From Micromonospora qiuiae (GTDB lineage: Bacteria; Actinomycetota; Actinomycetes; Mycobacteriales; Micromonosporaceae), in NCBI RefSeq assembly GCF_016863555.1, contig NZ_BOPC01000012.1:1-64000 (forward strand): 64,000 nucleotides of DNA, in the 5' to 3' direction. This document shows, piece by piece, positions 45,107 through 55,654 of this stretch. The position numbers and the translations under genes were made by a program. The notes under the pieces were generated by a model. The model saw only the letters and a program-made list of their open reading frames with translations. It did no database searches and was not told the origin of the DNA. Position 1 is the stretch's first letter, and each line of letters opens with the position of its first letter.

Positions 45107-45658
45107 ATGACCGAACCACCTCGTCCCCCAGAACCCGGCGACGAACACACCACTCCACTGTCCGGGTCTCCTGGCCAGCCCGGCTATCCCCCGCCCGGCG
45201 GGTATCCGCCGCCCGGCGGCTACCCACCACCCGGCGGCTACGGCGCCCCTGGCGGCTATCCCCCCGGCGGCGGCTACCCGCCCGGCGGCTACGGCGCACC
45301 GCCCCCTGGCTACCCCAACAACGAGGACAAGACCTGGGCGCTGATCGCCCACTTCGGCGGGGCCGCCGGCATGTTGATCGGCGGCGGTGTGCTCGGCTGG
45401 ATCGCGCCGCTGATCGCGATGATCGCCCGGGGCAACCAGTCGCCGACCGCCCGCGCGCACGCGGTGTCCGCGCTGAACTTCCAACTGCTCTGGTCGATCA
45501 TCGCTCTGGCGGGCTGGATCCTCAGCTGCATCGGCATCGGCGTCCTCATCGGCTTCGCCGCGATGATCATCGGCATCGTGTTCGGCATCATCGCCGGAGT
45601 GAAGGCCAACGAGGGCCAGCTCTACCGCTACCCGATGACGGTGAGCATGGTCAAGTGA
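45107..45658 (+). CDS. DUF4870 family membrane protein with PPGGY repeats
   Basis: 183 residues. Residues 20-75 are repeats of GYPPPGG/GYGAP, then [22 protein letters not shown] and two or three helices with [14 protein letters not shown]: the DUF4870 motif. Probably a small integral protein at the membrane with a Pro/Tyr/Gly cytoplasmic tail. ATG 45107. Unknown function. The DNA of the repeat part (45190-45300) is a degenerate 15-18-bp tandem repeat. Confidence 0.82.
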   Translation: MTEPPRPPEPGDEHTTPLSGSPGQPGYPPPGGYPPPGGYPPPGGYGAPGGYPPGGGYPPGGYGAPPPGYPNNEDKTWALIAHFGGAAGMLIGGGVLGWIAPLIAMIARGNQSPTARAHAVSALNFQLLWSIIALAGWILSCIGIGVLIGFAAMIIGIVFGIIAGVKANEGQLYRYPMTVSMVK

Positions 45659-45661
45659 CCT

Positions 45662-45688
45662 CCCGCCGGCGGTCGGACCGCCGGCGGG
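45662..45688. terminator. Bidirectional terminator between DUF4870 gene and hemW
   Basis: CCCGCCGGCGGT, 3-base loop CGG, ACCGCCGGCGGG: perfect 12-bp stem directly after the stop at 45658 and before the hemW stop at 45696. GC-rich without a U-run, as is common in actinobacteria. Confidence 0.8.
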
Positions 45689-45695
45689 TGGCACC

Positions 45696-46919
45696 TCATG
45701 GCAGCAGGTCGCGGACGACGGCGTCGGCGAGCAGCCGGCCGCGCAGGGTCAACACCGCGCGGCCGGCCGCGTGATCGGGCGCCGCGAGCAGACCTTCGGC
45801 CACTGCCCGGGCCGCGGCCGTCCGGCCGGCGTCGTCGAGGACGTCCAGCGGCAGCCCGGAGGCCAGCCGCAGCCGCAGCATGATCTCCTCCATCTGCGCC
45901 TCGTCGCCGGTGAGCACCTCGCGGGCCAGACCGGGCGACCGGCCGGCGGCCAGGCGCTGGGCGTACGCCGTGGGGTGTTTGACGTTCCACCAGCGCACGC
46001 CGCCGACGTGGCTGTGCGCCCCCGGCCCGAGGCCCCACCAGTCGCCGCCGGTCCAGTAGAGCAGGTTGTGCCGGCAGCGGGCAGCCGGCGTACGGGCCCA
46101 GTTGGAGACCTCGTACCAGGAAAAACCGGCCGCGTCGAGGGTGGCCTCGGCGGCCAGGTAGCGGTCCGCCGCGACGTCGTCATCGGGGTACGGCAGCTCG
46201 CCGCGACGCATCCGGGCGGCCAGCCGGGTGCCGTCTTCGACGATCAGGGCGTACGCGCTGACGTGATCCACTCCCGCGGCCACGACCTCATCCAGTGAGG
46301 CGGCGAAGTCCTCGGCCCGCTCCCCCGGCGTACCGTAGATCAGGTCCAGGTTGACATGGTCGAACCCGGCGTCGCGGGCCTCCAGCGCAGCGGCCGTCGC
46401 GCGGCCGGCGCTGTGTCGGCGGTCGAGCACGGCGAGCACCCCCGGCGCCGCCGACTGCATGCCCAGCGAGATCCGGGTGTAGCCGGCGGCCCGCAGTTCC
46501 TTCAGCGAAGCCGGCGTGACCGACTCCGGGTTGGCCTCGGTGGTCACCTCCGCGTCGCCGGCCAGCCCCCAGGTCCGGTCGATGGCGTCGAGGAGGCGAG
46601 CCAGGTCGTCGGCGGGCAGCAGGGTGGGGGTGCCACCGCCGACGAAGACGGTGTCCACCCGGCCCGGTGGCGTGTCGTCCAGCACCCGCGCGGCGAGTGC
46701 CAGCTCGGCCAGCACGGTGTCGACATAGCTGTCCCGGCTTCCCCCGCCGCCCAACTCGTCGGCGGTGTACGTGTTGAAGTCGCAGTAGCCGCAACGGCTG
46801 GCGCAGAAGGGCACGTGCACGTACACGCCGAAACCGCGCTCGCCGACGGCGGCGCGGGCGGACACGGGCAGCGACCCGTCGGTGGGGACTGGTTCGCCTG
46901 CTGGAAGCACACCGGGCAT
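45696..46919 (-). CDS. hemW: Radical SAM heme chaperone HemW (coproporphyrinogen III oxidase-like)
   Basis: 407 residues. Radical SAM motif CxxxCxxC at Cys39, Cys43, Cys46 (PFCASRCGYC) with FNTY following; VGGGTPTLL and HNLLYWTGGDWWGLGPGAHSH are the HemW hallmarks. The extra Cys of true HemN (CxxxCxxCxC) is absent: the next residue after CGYC is D, so it is HemW. Inserts heme into clients. ATG 46919 lies 20 bases from the divergent hydratase; an in-frame GTG at 46925 is possible. Confidence 0.92.
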   Translation of the reverse strand: MPGVLPAGEPVPTDGSLPVSARAAVGERGFGVYVHVPFCASRCGYCDFNTYTADELGGGGSRDSYVDTVLAELALAARVLDDTPPGRVDTVFVGGGTPTLLPADDLARLLDAIDRTWGLAGDAEVTTEANPESVTPASLKELRAAGYTRISLGMQSAAPGVLAVLDRRHSAGRATAAALEARDAGFDHVNLDLIYGTPGERAEDFAASLDEVVAAGVDHVSAYALIVEDGTRLAARMRRGELPYPDDDVAADRYLAAEATLDAAGFSWYEVSNWARTPAARCRHNLLYWTGGDWWGLGPGAHSHVGGVRWWNVKHPTAYAQRLAAGRSPGLAREVLTGDEAQMEEIMLRLRLASGLPLDVLDDAGRTAAARAVAEGLLAAPDHAAGRAVLTLRGRLLADAVVRDLLP

Positions 46920-46939
46920 GGCCACTAGTGTGCCGTGAT

Positions 46940-47734
46940 ATGACCTCTCCCGACGCGCTCGTGCGGGTCGCCACCAGTCATGGGGTGACCACCCTCACCC
47001 TGGACAGCCCGCACAACCGCAACGCGCTCTCCACCCCGTTGATGACGGAGCTGCTGGCCGGGCTGGCTGCCGCGGTCGCCGACGAAGCGGTCCGGGTGAT
47101 CGTGCTGGACCACACCGGTCCGATCTTCTGTTCCGGGGCGGACCTGACAGAGACAGCGGCGGCGTACGCCAGCGGCACGATGCCAGCCCGGATGCTGGGT
47201 GACGTGCTCGCGGCGCTCCACGAGTGCCCGAAGCCGGTGCTGGCCCGGGTCGCCGGCCCGGCCCGGGCCGGCGGGCTGGGCCTGATCGCCGCGGCCGACC
47301 TGGCGGTCTGCGCCGCCGCGGCCACGTTCGCCTTCACCGAGGTGCGGATCGGGGTGATCCCGGCGGTGATCTCGGCGACGGTGCTGCCCCGGCTGCACCC
47401 CCGGGCAGCGGCCGAGCTGTACCTGACCGGTGACACCTTCGACGGCCGGCGGGCCGCCGAAATCGGCCTGGTCACCGCCGCCGTGCCGGCCGACGAGTTG
47501 GACGGCGCGGTGCGACGCTACCGCGACGCGCTGGTACGCGGGGCCCCGGCGGCGCTGGCCGGCGCGAAAGCCCTGCTGCGCCGCCCGGCCGCCGCCGACC
47601 TGCGCGCCGAGCTGGCGGATCTGACCGCTCTCTCCACCCGGTACTTTCTCTCCGAGGACGGGGTGGAGGGGGTCGCCGCGTTCCGGGAGAAGCGCCCGCC
47701 GCGTTGGGTGGTCGAGCTCGACGGGGATGAGTAG
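46940..47734 (+). CDS. Enoyl-CoA hydratase/isomerase family protein
   Basis: 264 residues, crotonase fold. SGADLTE and GPARAGGLGLIAAADLA form the oxyanion hole region, followed by FTEVRIGVIPA where the second catalytic Glu (Glu164 of rat hydratase) is kept. The first catalytic Glu (Glu144) is Gly here, as in several actinobacterial members (often called methylglutaconyl-CoA hydratase-like). So hydratase activity on simple enoyl-CoA is uncertain. ATG 46940, divergent from hemW. Confidence 0.8.
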   Translation: MTSPDALVRVATSHGVTTLTLDSPHNRNALSTPLMTELLAGLAAAVADEAVRVIVLDHTGPIFCSGADLTETAAAYASGTMPARMLGDVLAALHECPKPVLARVAGPARAGGLGLIAAADLAVCAAAATFAFTEVRIGVIPAVISATVLPRLHPRAAAELYLTGDTFDGRRAAEIGLVTAAVPADELDGAVRRYRDALVRGAPAALAGAKALLRRPAAADLRAELADLTALSTRYFLSEDGVEGVAAFREKRPPRWVVELDGDE

Positions 47735-47857
47735 CGCCCGGAACGGGGAACCACCGCCGCGCCGTGGGCATCGCGGGCCGGGGTGGAACCAGACGGACGA
47801 CGGCGTACTGGCCGAACGGGGACGTAGGCTTGGCGGGCCGTCGTACGGGAGGTGTGG

Positions 47858-48715
47858 GTGCGGACTCGGGCAGTCGTGGCGGGTTGCGTCGTCCTCGTGC
47901 TGATCGCGATGATCGGCGTCGTTCTCGGAATGCGGCGAGTCGGCGAGCAGGTGCGCCTGCCGCTGGTCGGCCGAACGTGCACGGTGCAGGCCGATGGCAC
48001 GGTGACCCTGAACGCGCACCAGATGGCCAACGCGGCGACCATCGCGGCCATCGGCATCCAGCACGAGATGCCGGACCGGGCGGTGGTGGTGGCACTGGCC
48101 ACCGCGTACCAGGAGTCCGGCCTGCGCAACCTGGCCGGCGGCGACCGTGACTCGGTCGGCCTGTTCCAGCAGCGGCCGAGCCAGGGCTGGGGCAGCCCCG
48201 AGGAGATCCGCGACCCCCGGTACGCGGCCGACAAGTTCTACGCGGCGCTGAAGAAGGTGCGCGGCTGGCAGAAGATGCGGGTCACCGACGCCGCGCAGAA
48301 GGTGCAACGCTCCGCCTTCCCCGAGGCGTACGAGAAGTGGGCCGACGAGTCGGAGGTGCTCGCCCGGGCCCTGCTCGGCCACGCCACCGGCGCGGTGGTC
48401 TGCACCTTCGGCGGGGATCCGGCGATGCGCGGCGAGGCCGCCGCCACCGCCCTGAACCACGGGCTCAAGCTCGACTGGGGGCTGGCGCCCTCGGCCACCA
48501 CGGCCAGCCTGACCGGCCTGACGGTCGCGGCAGCGAACCAGCGCGAGGGCTGGCGGTACGCGCACTGGCTGGTCGCGCACGCCAACGATCACGGGGTGAA
48601 ACGCGTCCGCTTCGGCGACCTGGAGTGGACCAACCGGGGCCGCTCGTGGACCCGGGTCGGCGACGGTTCCGACCAGCCCGCCGAGGTGATCGCCGAGGTC
48701 TTCGCGGACGCGTGA
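47858..48715 (+). CDS. Secreted/membrane-anchored lysozyme-like protein
   Basis: 285 residues. N-terminal helix VVAGCVVLVLIAMIGVVL (signal anchor), then ALATAYQESGLRNLAGGDRDSVGLFQQRPSQGWGSP. ESGL with Glu86 followed by SVGLFQQ is the pattern of lysozyme-fold (SLT) enzymes. Conserved in actinobacteria, often mis-named heavy metal transporter. GTG 47858 has GGGAGG 6 bases upstream; a GTG at 47852 is possible. A cell-wall cleaving role is inference. Confidence 0.65.
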   Translation: MRTRAVVAGCVVLVLIAMIGVVLGMRRVGEQVRLPLVGRTCTVQADGTVTLNAHQMANAATIAAIGIQHEMPDRAVVVALATAYQESGLRNLAGGDRDSVGLFQQRPSQGWGSPEEIRDPRYAADKFYAALKKVRGWQKMRVTDAAQKVQRSAFPEAYEKWADESEVLARALLGHATGAVVCTFGGDPAMRGEAAATALNHGLKLDWGLAPSATTASLTGLTVAAANQREGWRYAHWLVAHANDHGVKRVRFGDLEWTNRGRSWTRVGDGSDQPAEVIAEVFADA

Positions 48716-48934
48716 ACCACCCTCGTTGGCATTACCCGCAGTAACCGCAAGAACCGTCTTCTCCCTACAAAGCGGGCAGCAGGGCGACGGAAAGTAACGA
48801 GGGGTAGCCGCCTCGCAGCTGCGTGTCGTCATGTCCGTGTGCTGCCCGCAGGGTGCCTGTCGGCGCTCCTTCGGGGGCGTTACGATCGGCTGCCTGTGCC
48901 AGAAATGGTTTCACCTCTTGGGGAGGGGTACGAC

Positions 48935-49840
48935 GTGGCCTTCGACTACGGCGACCGGACCGGCTACGAACCGATCAGCGACGTCGATCGCAAGGAGTTT
49001 CATGAGCAGGGCTTTCTCCTGCTGCGCAACGTCCTGACCGAGGACCACCGGGCCGCTCTCGAGGCCGCGGTCGACCGGGTGTACGAGGAGGAGAAGGCCA
49101 AGGGCAAGACCACCAAGGACGGCACCCTGCACCTGCTGGGCTTCCTCGATCGGGACGAGCTCTTCGGTGACCTGCTCACCCACCCGATCGCCTTCCCCTA
49201 CATGTGGGGGCTGGCCGGGTGGAACATCTACTCCCACCACAACCACCTGGACGTCACCCCGCCGGCCCTGGAGCCGGAGAAGCCGTACTGGGGTTGGCAC
49301 CAGGACGGGTACCGGCAGAACTCCGACCCGGAGACGATGGACCCGAACCTGCCGCGGCCGATGTTCTCGCTGAAGGTCGCCTACGTGCTCTCCGACCTGT
49401 CGGAAAAGGGACGGGGCGCGACCAAGGTGATCCCCGGCAGCCACCTGTGGAACTCGCTGCCCCGGCCGGCGGACACCACGGTGCACAACCCGGACCCGGA
49501 GGGCACCGTCGAGATCACCGCCAACCCGGGCGACGCCTTCATCTTCGACCGTCGCCAGTGGCACTCGCGGTCGACGAACCTGTCGACGATCACCCGCAAG
49601 ATGCTCTTCGTCGGCTACACCTATCGGTGGATCCGCCCGCTGGACGAGCTGCACATCGACAAGGACGGCGAGTGGTGGGCCAACCGCACGCCGGTGCAGC
49701 GCCAGCTCTGCGGTGAGGGCACCCACACCGCGAACTACTGGGGCATCAACTGGGACGGCTACATCGACGACGAGATCCCGCTCCGCAAGGAGCTGAAGCA
49801 GCGCGGTCTTCTCAACCGCAACATCCCCTGGCTCCGCTGA
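48935..49840 (+). CDS. Phytanoyl-CoA dioxygenase family protein (Fe(II)/2-oxoglutarate)
   Basis: 301 residues. Metal site His122 and Asp124 in WHQDGY, distal His210 in RRQWHSRS; Arg221 (His+11) for 2-oxoglutarate, the spacing of EctD/PhyH enzymes. FHEQGFLLLRNVLTE at the start is typical. Substrate not deducible. GTG 48935 chosen because GGGAGGGG stands 7 bases upstream. The 219-base gap before it has no convincing gene. A double-palindrome repeat and a U-tailed terminator follow. Confidence 0.85.
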   Translation: MAFDYGDRTGYEPISDVDRKEFHEQGFLLLRNVLTEDHRAALEAAVDRVYEEEKAKGKTTKDGTLHLLGFLDRDELFGDLLTHPIAFPYMWGLAGWNIYSHHNHLDVTPPALEPEKPYWGWHQDGYRQNSDPETMDPNLPRPMFSLKVAYVLSDLSEKGRGATKVIPGSHLWNSLPRPADTTVHNPDPEGTVEITANPGDAFIFDRRQWHSRSTNLSTITRKMLFVGYTYRWIRPLDELHIDKDGEWWANRTPVQRQLCGEGTHTANYWGINWDGYIDDEIPLRKELKQRGLLNRNIPWLR

Positions 49841-49845
49841 GCATG

Positions 49846-49898
49846 TAAGGAAGGGCCCCTTATTAACGCCTGGCGTAGTAAAAGGGGCCCTTTTTAAC
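49846..49898. repeat. GGGCCC double-palindrome repeat, copy 3
   Basis: TAAGGAAGGGCCCCTTATTAACGC, then CTGGCGTAGT, then AAAAGGGGCCCTTTTTAAC, in the same layout as the other copies (two GGGCCC-centred palindromes). It starts 5 bases after the phytanoyl-CoA-dioxygenase-like stop. Confidence 0.85.
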
Positions 49899-49930
49899 AC
49901 CGCACGCCCGCACCGGGGCGTACACACGAA

Positions 49931-49962
49931 AGGCGCCCGACCTGAACGTCGGGCGCCTTTTT
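49931..49962. terminator. Terminator with U-run between convergent genes
   Basis: AGGCGCCCGAC, 6-base loop, GTCGGGCGCCT, then TTTTT: perfect 11-bp stem with a U-run. It serves the + strand gene and, by symmetry (preceded by GAAAGG), perhaps the GlsB-like gene. Confidence 0.9.
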
Positions 49963-49973
49963 GAGATCAGCTG

Positions 49974-50261
49974 TTACCGGTGGGTGACCCCCCGACGGCT
50001 GCGGCCCACCCCGGCGACCAGCGCGACCGCGACGGCGGCCAACAGCACCTGGAGCATCAGCTCCCGCCAGTCGATGCCGGCGGTCTCGGCGAAGCCGGAG
50101 GCGCGGGCGATCACGGTGCCCAGCAGCGCGGCGCCGACACCGATGAGCATGTGCAGCCACATCGGCATGTCCTGCCGTCCTGGTACCACCAGACGGCCCA
50201 GCGCGCCGACGATCAGACCGACGATCAGTGCGGTGATGATTCCCCAGACGGTGAGCTCCAT
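49974..50261 (-). CDS. GlsB/YeaQ/YmgE-like stress membrane protein, copy 1
   Basis: 95 residues, three helices. MELTVWGIITALIVGLIVGALGRLVVPGRQ is the transglycosylase-associated-protein motif; the C-terminus is basic (GRSRRGVTHR). ATG 50261 with GGAGAGCG upstream. The next gene upstream (50574-50864) is a paralogue with an almost identical first 50 residues. Family members are general-stress induced; no enzyme activity known. Confidence 0.87.
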   Translation of the reverse strand: MELTVWGIITALIVGLIVGALGRLVVPGRQDMPMWLHMLIGVGAALLGTVIARASGFAETAGIDWRELMLQVLLAAVAVALVAGVGRSRRGVTHR

Positions 50262-50573
50262 GTCGCTCTCCTTCACAAAAGAAGTTCCACAATTCGTGGC
50301 TCTGCTGTCGTGACCGATTAATGCCCGACCCGCTAACTCCCCAAACCGACTTTCCCGGCGGCACGCCACGTCGGGGTCGAGATAGCCCAACGGATCCGAG
50401 ACACCGCAGAACATGCCGCACCAGGCCCACAAGGTCCGTCCCGGCCCGAACGCGTTCGCCCGGCGGTACGTTCAGCCGCCGCAGCCGAACCACCACCTCG
50501 CCGCGCTCACGACGGGAAATATGCCAACCGGCGCCCGACCAGGTACGGCCGGGCGCCGGCGAGGCGGATGCGG
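50262..50573. other. Gap between the two GlsB-like genes
   Basis: 312 bases with no gene. It contains the promoter side of copy 1 (near-palindrome CCACAATTCGTGG at 50287-50299) and the terminator hairpin of copy 2 at its right end. Nothing else seen. Confidence 0.5.
50528..50559 (-). terminator. Terminator hairpin after GlsB-like copy 2
   Basis: CCGGCGCCCG and CGGGCGCCGG (50528-50537, 50550-50559), 12-base loop. Located 15 bases beyond the stop of copy 2 (minus strand). No U-run. Confidence 0.6.
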
Positions 50574-50864
50574 TTACCGGTGGGTGATACCGCGGCGGCG
50601 ACTTCCCACGCCGGCGACCAGGGCCACCGCGATCGCGGCCAGCGCGACCTGCACCGCGAGCTCGGCCCAGTCGACACCCGCGGTAACCGTGGCGATGCCC
50701 ATCGCGCGGGCGAGCACCGTACCGAGCAGCGCCGCACCGACGCCGATGAGCATGTGCAGCCAGATCGGCATGTCCTGCCGGCCTGGTACCACCAGACGGC
50801 CCAGCGCGCCGACGATCAGACCGACGATCAGCGCGGTGATGATGCCCCAGACGGTGAGCTCCAT
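50574..50864 (-). CDS. GlsB/YeaQ/YmgE-like stress membrane protein, copy 2
   Basis: 96 residues, same architecture as copy 1. The first 33 residues are identical and the next 15 nearly so; difference is concentrated at ARAMGIATVTAGVDWAEL and the basic end SRRRGITHR. Same TSS-side context (GAGAGCGAC before ATG). A recent tandem duplication, or one kept homogenised. Confidence 0.87.
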   Translation of the reverse strand: MELTVWGIITALIVGLIVGALGRLVVPGRQDMPIWLHMLIGVGAALLGTVLARAMGIATVTAGVDWAELAVQVALAAIAVALVAGVGSRRRGITHR

Positions 50865-50963
50865 TGTCGCTCTCCTAACCGGAAGATGTCATTCTGCGGG
50901 GGTTCCTGTCGTGCCGATTCAGTTCCCTCGGCACCGAAATCCCAAACCGCCCATGGCACCACG

Positions 50964-52841
<1,878 letters not shown>

Positions 52842-52935
52842 AGCGGTCCGTTCTGGTCGGCTGACGGTGAGCGGGCCGGCGTGGGCCGGCCTGCTCTATG
52901 CTCCCACGTCCCCGGCGAGCGTCGGCCAGGCGTCC

Positions 52936-53010
52936 GTCACTCCTGGGGCGGTCACATCTCGGGTGGTCACTCTGGGGCCGTCACTCTGCGGACGGTTACT
53001 CCTGGGGCGG
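52936..53010. repeat. Five degenerate 14-16-bp tandem repeats
   Basis: Units of TCACTCCTGGGGCGG / TCACATCTCGGGTGG / TCACTCTGGGGCCG / TCACTCTGCGGACGG / TTACTCCTGGGGCGG. The right end overlaps the last codons of the DUF4240 gene. It lies between that gene and the lepA start. Confidence 0.7.
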
Positions 53011-53529
53011 TTCGACGAAGAGGGCGGCGAGCCGCGGCAGCCGGCGCCGGGCCTCGTCGGGGTCGTCGAAGTCCCAGAAGTCGTTGAGGTCCGGTTCCGG
53101 GCTCGCCGGCCGGTCCACCGGGAGGTCGGTCGCGGTCGTCCGGCGGTACGCGTCCCACGGCACGGCCAGCATGTCGGCGCACTCGAACTCCTCGCCGCTG
53201 AGCGAGGCGGCCCGCACCCGGGGCAGTTCGGCGAGCGAGTCCGGCTCGGCGACCGCCCGGGCGAAAACCGCCCGGCCCTGCGTCATCAGCCAGCCACGGA
53301 AGTACTCGAACCCGTCGTCGGAGGCACCCCCGTTGATCAAGTACGCGGCACCCCAGAGATCGACCCGGTAGGAGGCGGCCAGGACCCGCTGCTGGTGGCG
53401 GGCGTACCCGACGATCTCCTCGGGTTCACGGGCGGCGAGCAGCGCGACGGCCCGGGCGGCGACGGCACCGGGCTCGCCCCCACCGGCGCGGGCCCGCTCG
53501 ATCAGCTGCCAGAAGTCGTCGGTCCTCAT
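52996..53529 (-). CDS. DUF4240 domain protein
   Basis: 177 residues. FWQLIERARAGGG at the start, YRVDLWGAAYLINGGASDDGFEYFRGWLMTQGR in the middle, and DMLAVPWDAY: all typical of DUF4240. No known function. ATG 53529. C-terminus acidic and overlapping a tandem repeat. Divergent from the kinase-like gene at 53568 (38 bases). Confidence 0.82.
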   Translation of the reverse strand: MRTDDFWQLIERARAGGGEPGAVAARAVALLAAREPEEIVGYARHQQRVLAASYRVDLWGAAYLINGGASDDGFEYFRGWLMTQGRAVFARAVAEPDSLAELPRVRAASLSGEEFECADMLAVPWDAYRRTTATDLPVDRPASPEPDLNDFWDFDDPDEARRRLPRLAALFVEPPQE

Positions 53530-53567
53530 GGGCTGGCAGTCTGGCAGACGTCGGGCAGCATGGTCTG

Positions 53568-54551
53568 GTGAGTTGGTCCCCGCCGCCCGTGCCGTACCAC
53601 GCGACCGCCCGGCGGCCGGCGTGGCACACGCTGCCGGCGGCGGTGCGCTCGGCGGTGTCGGCCCGGCTCGGCTCGGCGGTGGTCGGGGCCCGCGTTGCCG
53701 GCGCCGGTTTCACCCGGGGATTCGCCGCGGTCCTGGGCACCGCCGACGGGGGCAAGGCGTTCGTCAAGGCCGCGCCCCACGCCGAGCAACCGCATCTGGT
53801 CGACTGGTACGCCCGAGAGGCGGCGATCCTGACCCGGTTGCCCTCCGGGCTGCCGGTTCCCCGGCTGCGCTGGGCCCTTTGGGAGGCGGGCTGGTACGCG
53901 CTCTGCTTGGACCCGGTCGACGGTCACACCCCCCGGTTGCCCTGGGATCCGGCCGAGTTGGACGCCACCCTCGTCGGCTACGCCGACATCGCCGCCGCGC
54001 TCGCCGACCCACCGGCCGAGCTGGTCGCCCTCGGGCTGCCCCGGCTCGCGGACCTCGCCCGCGACGACATCCTCTGGTGGGGCGAGGTCGCTGCCGGCCG
54101 GGAACCACCGCCGCCGCTGCCCGGCCCGGATCGGGGACGGCTCGACGAGCTGGTCGCGCTGGAGTCGCGCCTGCCCGGGTACGCCGCCGGGGCGGCCGGC
54201 CTGACCCATGGCGACCTTCGGGTGGACAACGTGCTGATCGACTCCGCCGGTGCCCCCTGGTTCTGCGACTGGACGTGGCTCTGCCACGGGCCCGCCTGGT
54301 TCGACCTGGTCGGCCTGCTGATCACCGGGTACGCCAGCGGGCTGGACGTCGACGCCCGCTTCGCCGCCCATCCGGCCGCCACCGACGCGCCCGACGACGC
54401 GCTCGACGTGGCCCTGGCCGCCCTGGCCGGATACCATCTCACCGCCGCGGCGTCCGCACCGCCGACCGCGTCGCAGCACCTGCCGGCGCACCAGCGGTGG
54501 ACCGGCGAACAGGCGCTCGGCTGGCTGGCCCGCCGCCAAGGCTGGACCTGA
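53568..54551 (+). CDS. APH-fold phosphotransferase family protein
   Basis: 327 residues. Catalytic loop HGDLRVDNVLID with the H-x-D-x4-N pattern (about residue 217) and the metal-binding FCDWTW in place of DFG. N-lobe GFTRGFAAVL...AFVKAA. Phosphorylates an unknown small molecule; not necessarily an antibiotic-resistance enzyme. GTG 53568, no clear ribosome site. Confidence 0.75.
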   Translation: MSWSPPPVPYHATARRPAWHTLPAAVRSAVSARLGSAVVGARVAGAGFTRGFAAVLGTADGGKAFVKAAPHAEQPHLVDWYAREAAILTRLPSGLPVPRLRWALWEAGWYALCLDPVDGHTPRLPWDPAELDATLVGYADIAAALADPPAELVALGLPRLADLARDDILWWGEVAAGREPPPPLPGPDRGRLDELVALESRLPGYAAGAAGLTHGDLRVDNVLIDSAGAPWFCDWTWLCHGPAWFDLVGLLITGYASGLDVDARFAAHPAATDAPDDALDVALAALAGYHLTAAASAPPTASQHLPAHQRWTGEQALGWLARRQGWT

Positions 54552-54711
54552 GCCGACCGGCGCGTCCTGCCCGACCACGGCCACGACGAGCCGGGGGTGC
54601 CATTTTGGCCCGTCCGGGGCGACCTGGTAACCTGGCTCTTCGCGTAGCGATGACGCATGCTCGTCGTGCGCACAAGCTGACCAACCCGAGCTATCAAGAC
54701 GAGGCTGTCGC

Positions 54712-54978
54712 GTGGCGAACATCAAGTCCCAGATCAAGCGCAACCGGCAGAACGAGAAGCGCCGGCTGCGTAACAAGTCGGTCAAGTCGTCGCTGAAGAC
54801 CGCCATCCGCAAGTTCAACGAGGCCGCCGAGGCCGGTGACCTGGAGAAGGCCACCATCCTCATGCGGGACGCCTCGCGCAAGCTGGACAAGGCGGCCAGC
54901 AAGGGCGTCATCCACGCCAACCAGGCCGCGAACCGCAAGTCGGCGATCGCCAAGCGGGTCGAATCCTTCTCCGCCTGA
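54712..54978 (+). CDS. rpsT: 30S ribosomal protein S20
   Basis: 88 residues, basic and helical: [34 protein letters not shown] is diagnostic. GTG 54712. Separate transcript: 160-base gap upstream, terminator hairpin 27 bases after the stop; convergent with holA/comEC operon. Confidence 0.96.
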   Translation: MANIKSQIKRNRQNEKRRLRNKSVKSSLKTAIRKFNEAAEAGDLEKATILMRDASRKLDKAASKGVIHANQAANRKSAIAKRVESFSA

Positions 54979-55004
54979 GCCTGGGACGCGAGACAAGACC
55001 TGAC

Positions 55005-55033
55005 GACAGCCCCGGGCATCGCCCGGGGCTGTC
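55005..55033. terminator. Terminator hairpin after rpsT
   Basis: GACAGCCCCGGGC, ATC loop, GCCCGGGGCTGTC: perfect 13-bp stem. No U-run. Confidence 0.85.
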
Positions 55034-55075
55034 GCACGTCGCGTAACCGGACGCTGTACGTCTGCGGATCTGTCG

Positions 55076-55149
55076 GGCGCTGATCGCCTCCGGCTTTACC
55101 GGACGCGGATCGCCTCCGGCGGCGTCACCTGGCGCTGATCGCCTGCGGC
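55076..55149. repeat. Three spaced 19-bp direct repeats
   Basis: GGCGCTGATCGCCTCCGGC-type units at about 55076, 55102 and 55131, one or two differences each, 26-29 bases apart. Between the rpsT terminator and the end of the next minus-strand gene. Confidence 0.65.
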
Positions 55150-55159
55150 GAAAGCCTGG

Positions 55160-55654
55160 TCAGGAGCCCGGGTCGGCGGTAGGCGGCCCGCTCTGATCGG
55201 GATCGGCCGCGCCGGGCAGCGCGGCGCGGGACTGCGGATCGGATATCTCGGCTCGCGTCGTTTCCACCGAATCCGCGCCGATCACCACGCCGGTCACGCG
55301 GCGCGGCAGCCAGTCGACACGCACCCGCCCGACGACCGGTTCCATCTGCCGCCGGAACCGGTCCCGCTCCTGCTCGGGTACTGCCTCGGCCGAACGGACC
55401 ACCGCGGCGGCCACCAGGTCGTTGAGTTTGACCATGACGGCCACCGCCGCCGGCAGCACCAGCACCGCCCACCATTTCACCAACTCGGCGAGGACGAGCA
55501 GGGTCGCCAACGCGATCGTCCCCTCGAAGAACACGAAGCAGAGCACCCCGCCCGGATTGACGAAGCGCAGCCCGAGCATCCGGGCGTAGAGCGGACGGTA
55601 GCGCTCCTCCTCGGCCGGGATCGTGGCCCACGAGCCACGAAGGGCTCCGCTCAC
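55160..55654 (-). CDS. Two-helix membrane protein, unknown function
   Basis: 164 residues. Starts SGALRGSWATIPAEEERYRPLYARMLGLRFVNPGGVLCF, two adjacent helices (VLCFVFFEGTIALATLLVLAEL, WWAVLVLPAAVAVMVKL), then a cytoplasmic part with EAVPEQERDRFRRQMEPVVGRVRV. GTG 55654 overlaps the holA stop by four bases, so it is coupled to it. Not recognised; looks like a Micromonosporaceae family. Confidence 0.65.
   Translation of the reverse strand: MSGALRGSWATIPAEEERYRPLYARMLGLRFVNPGGVLCFVFFEGTIALATLLVLAELVKWWAVLVLPAAVAVMVKLNDLVAAAVVRSAEAVPEQERDRFRRQMEPVVGRVRVDWLPRRVTGVVIGADSVETTRAEISDPQSRAALPGAADPDQSGPPTADPGS

Noticed and set aside
46925..48832. Long minus-strand open frame opposite the hydratase and lysozyme-like genes
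   Set aside because: Its amino acid content is Arg/Pro/Gly/Gln-rich shadow coding; the plus-strand genes have recognisable families.
48831..49037. Small Cys-rich frame (MSVCCPQGAC) before the phytanoyl-CoA dioxygenase as a cysteine leader peptide
   Set aside because: Extends out of frame into the real gene and lacks a tight Cys run next to a stop or an attenuator.
53568..54551. APH-fold gene as aminoglycoside resistance
   Set aside because: Only the general kinase motifs are visible; the family is mostly of unknown substrate in actinobacteria.
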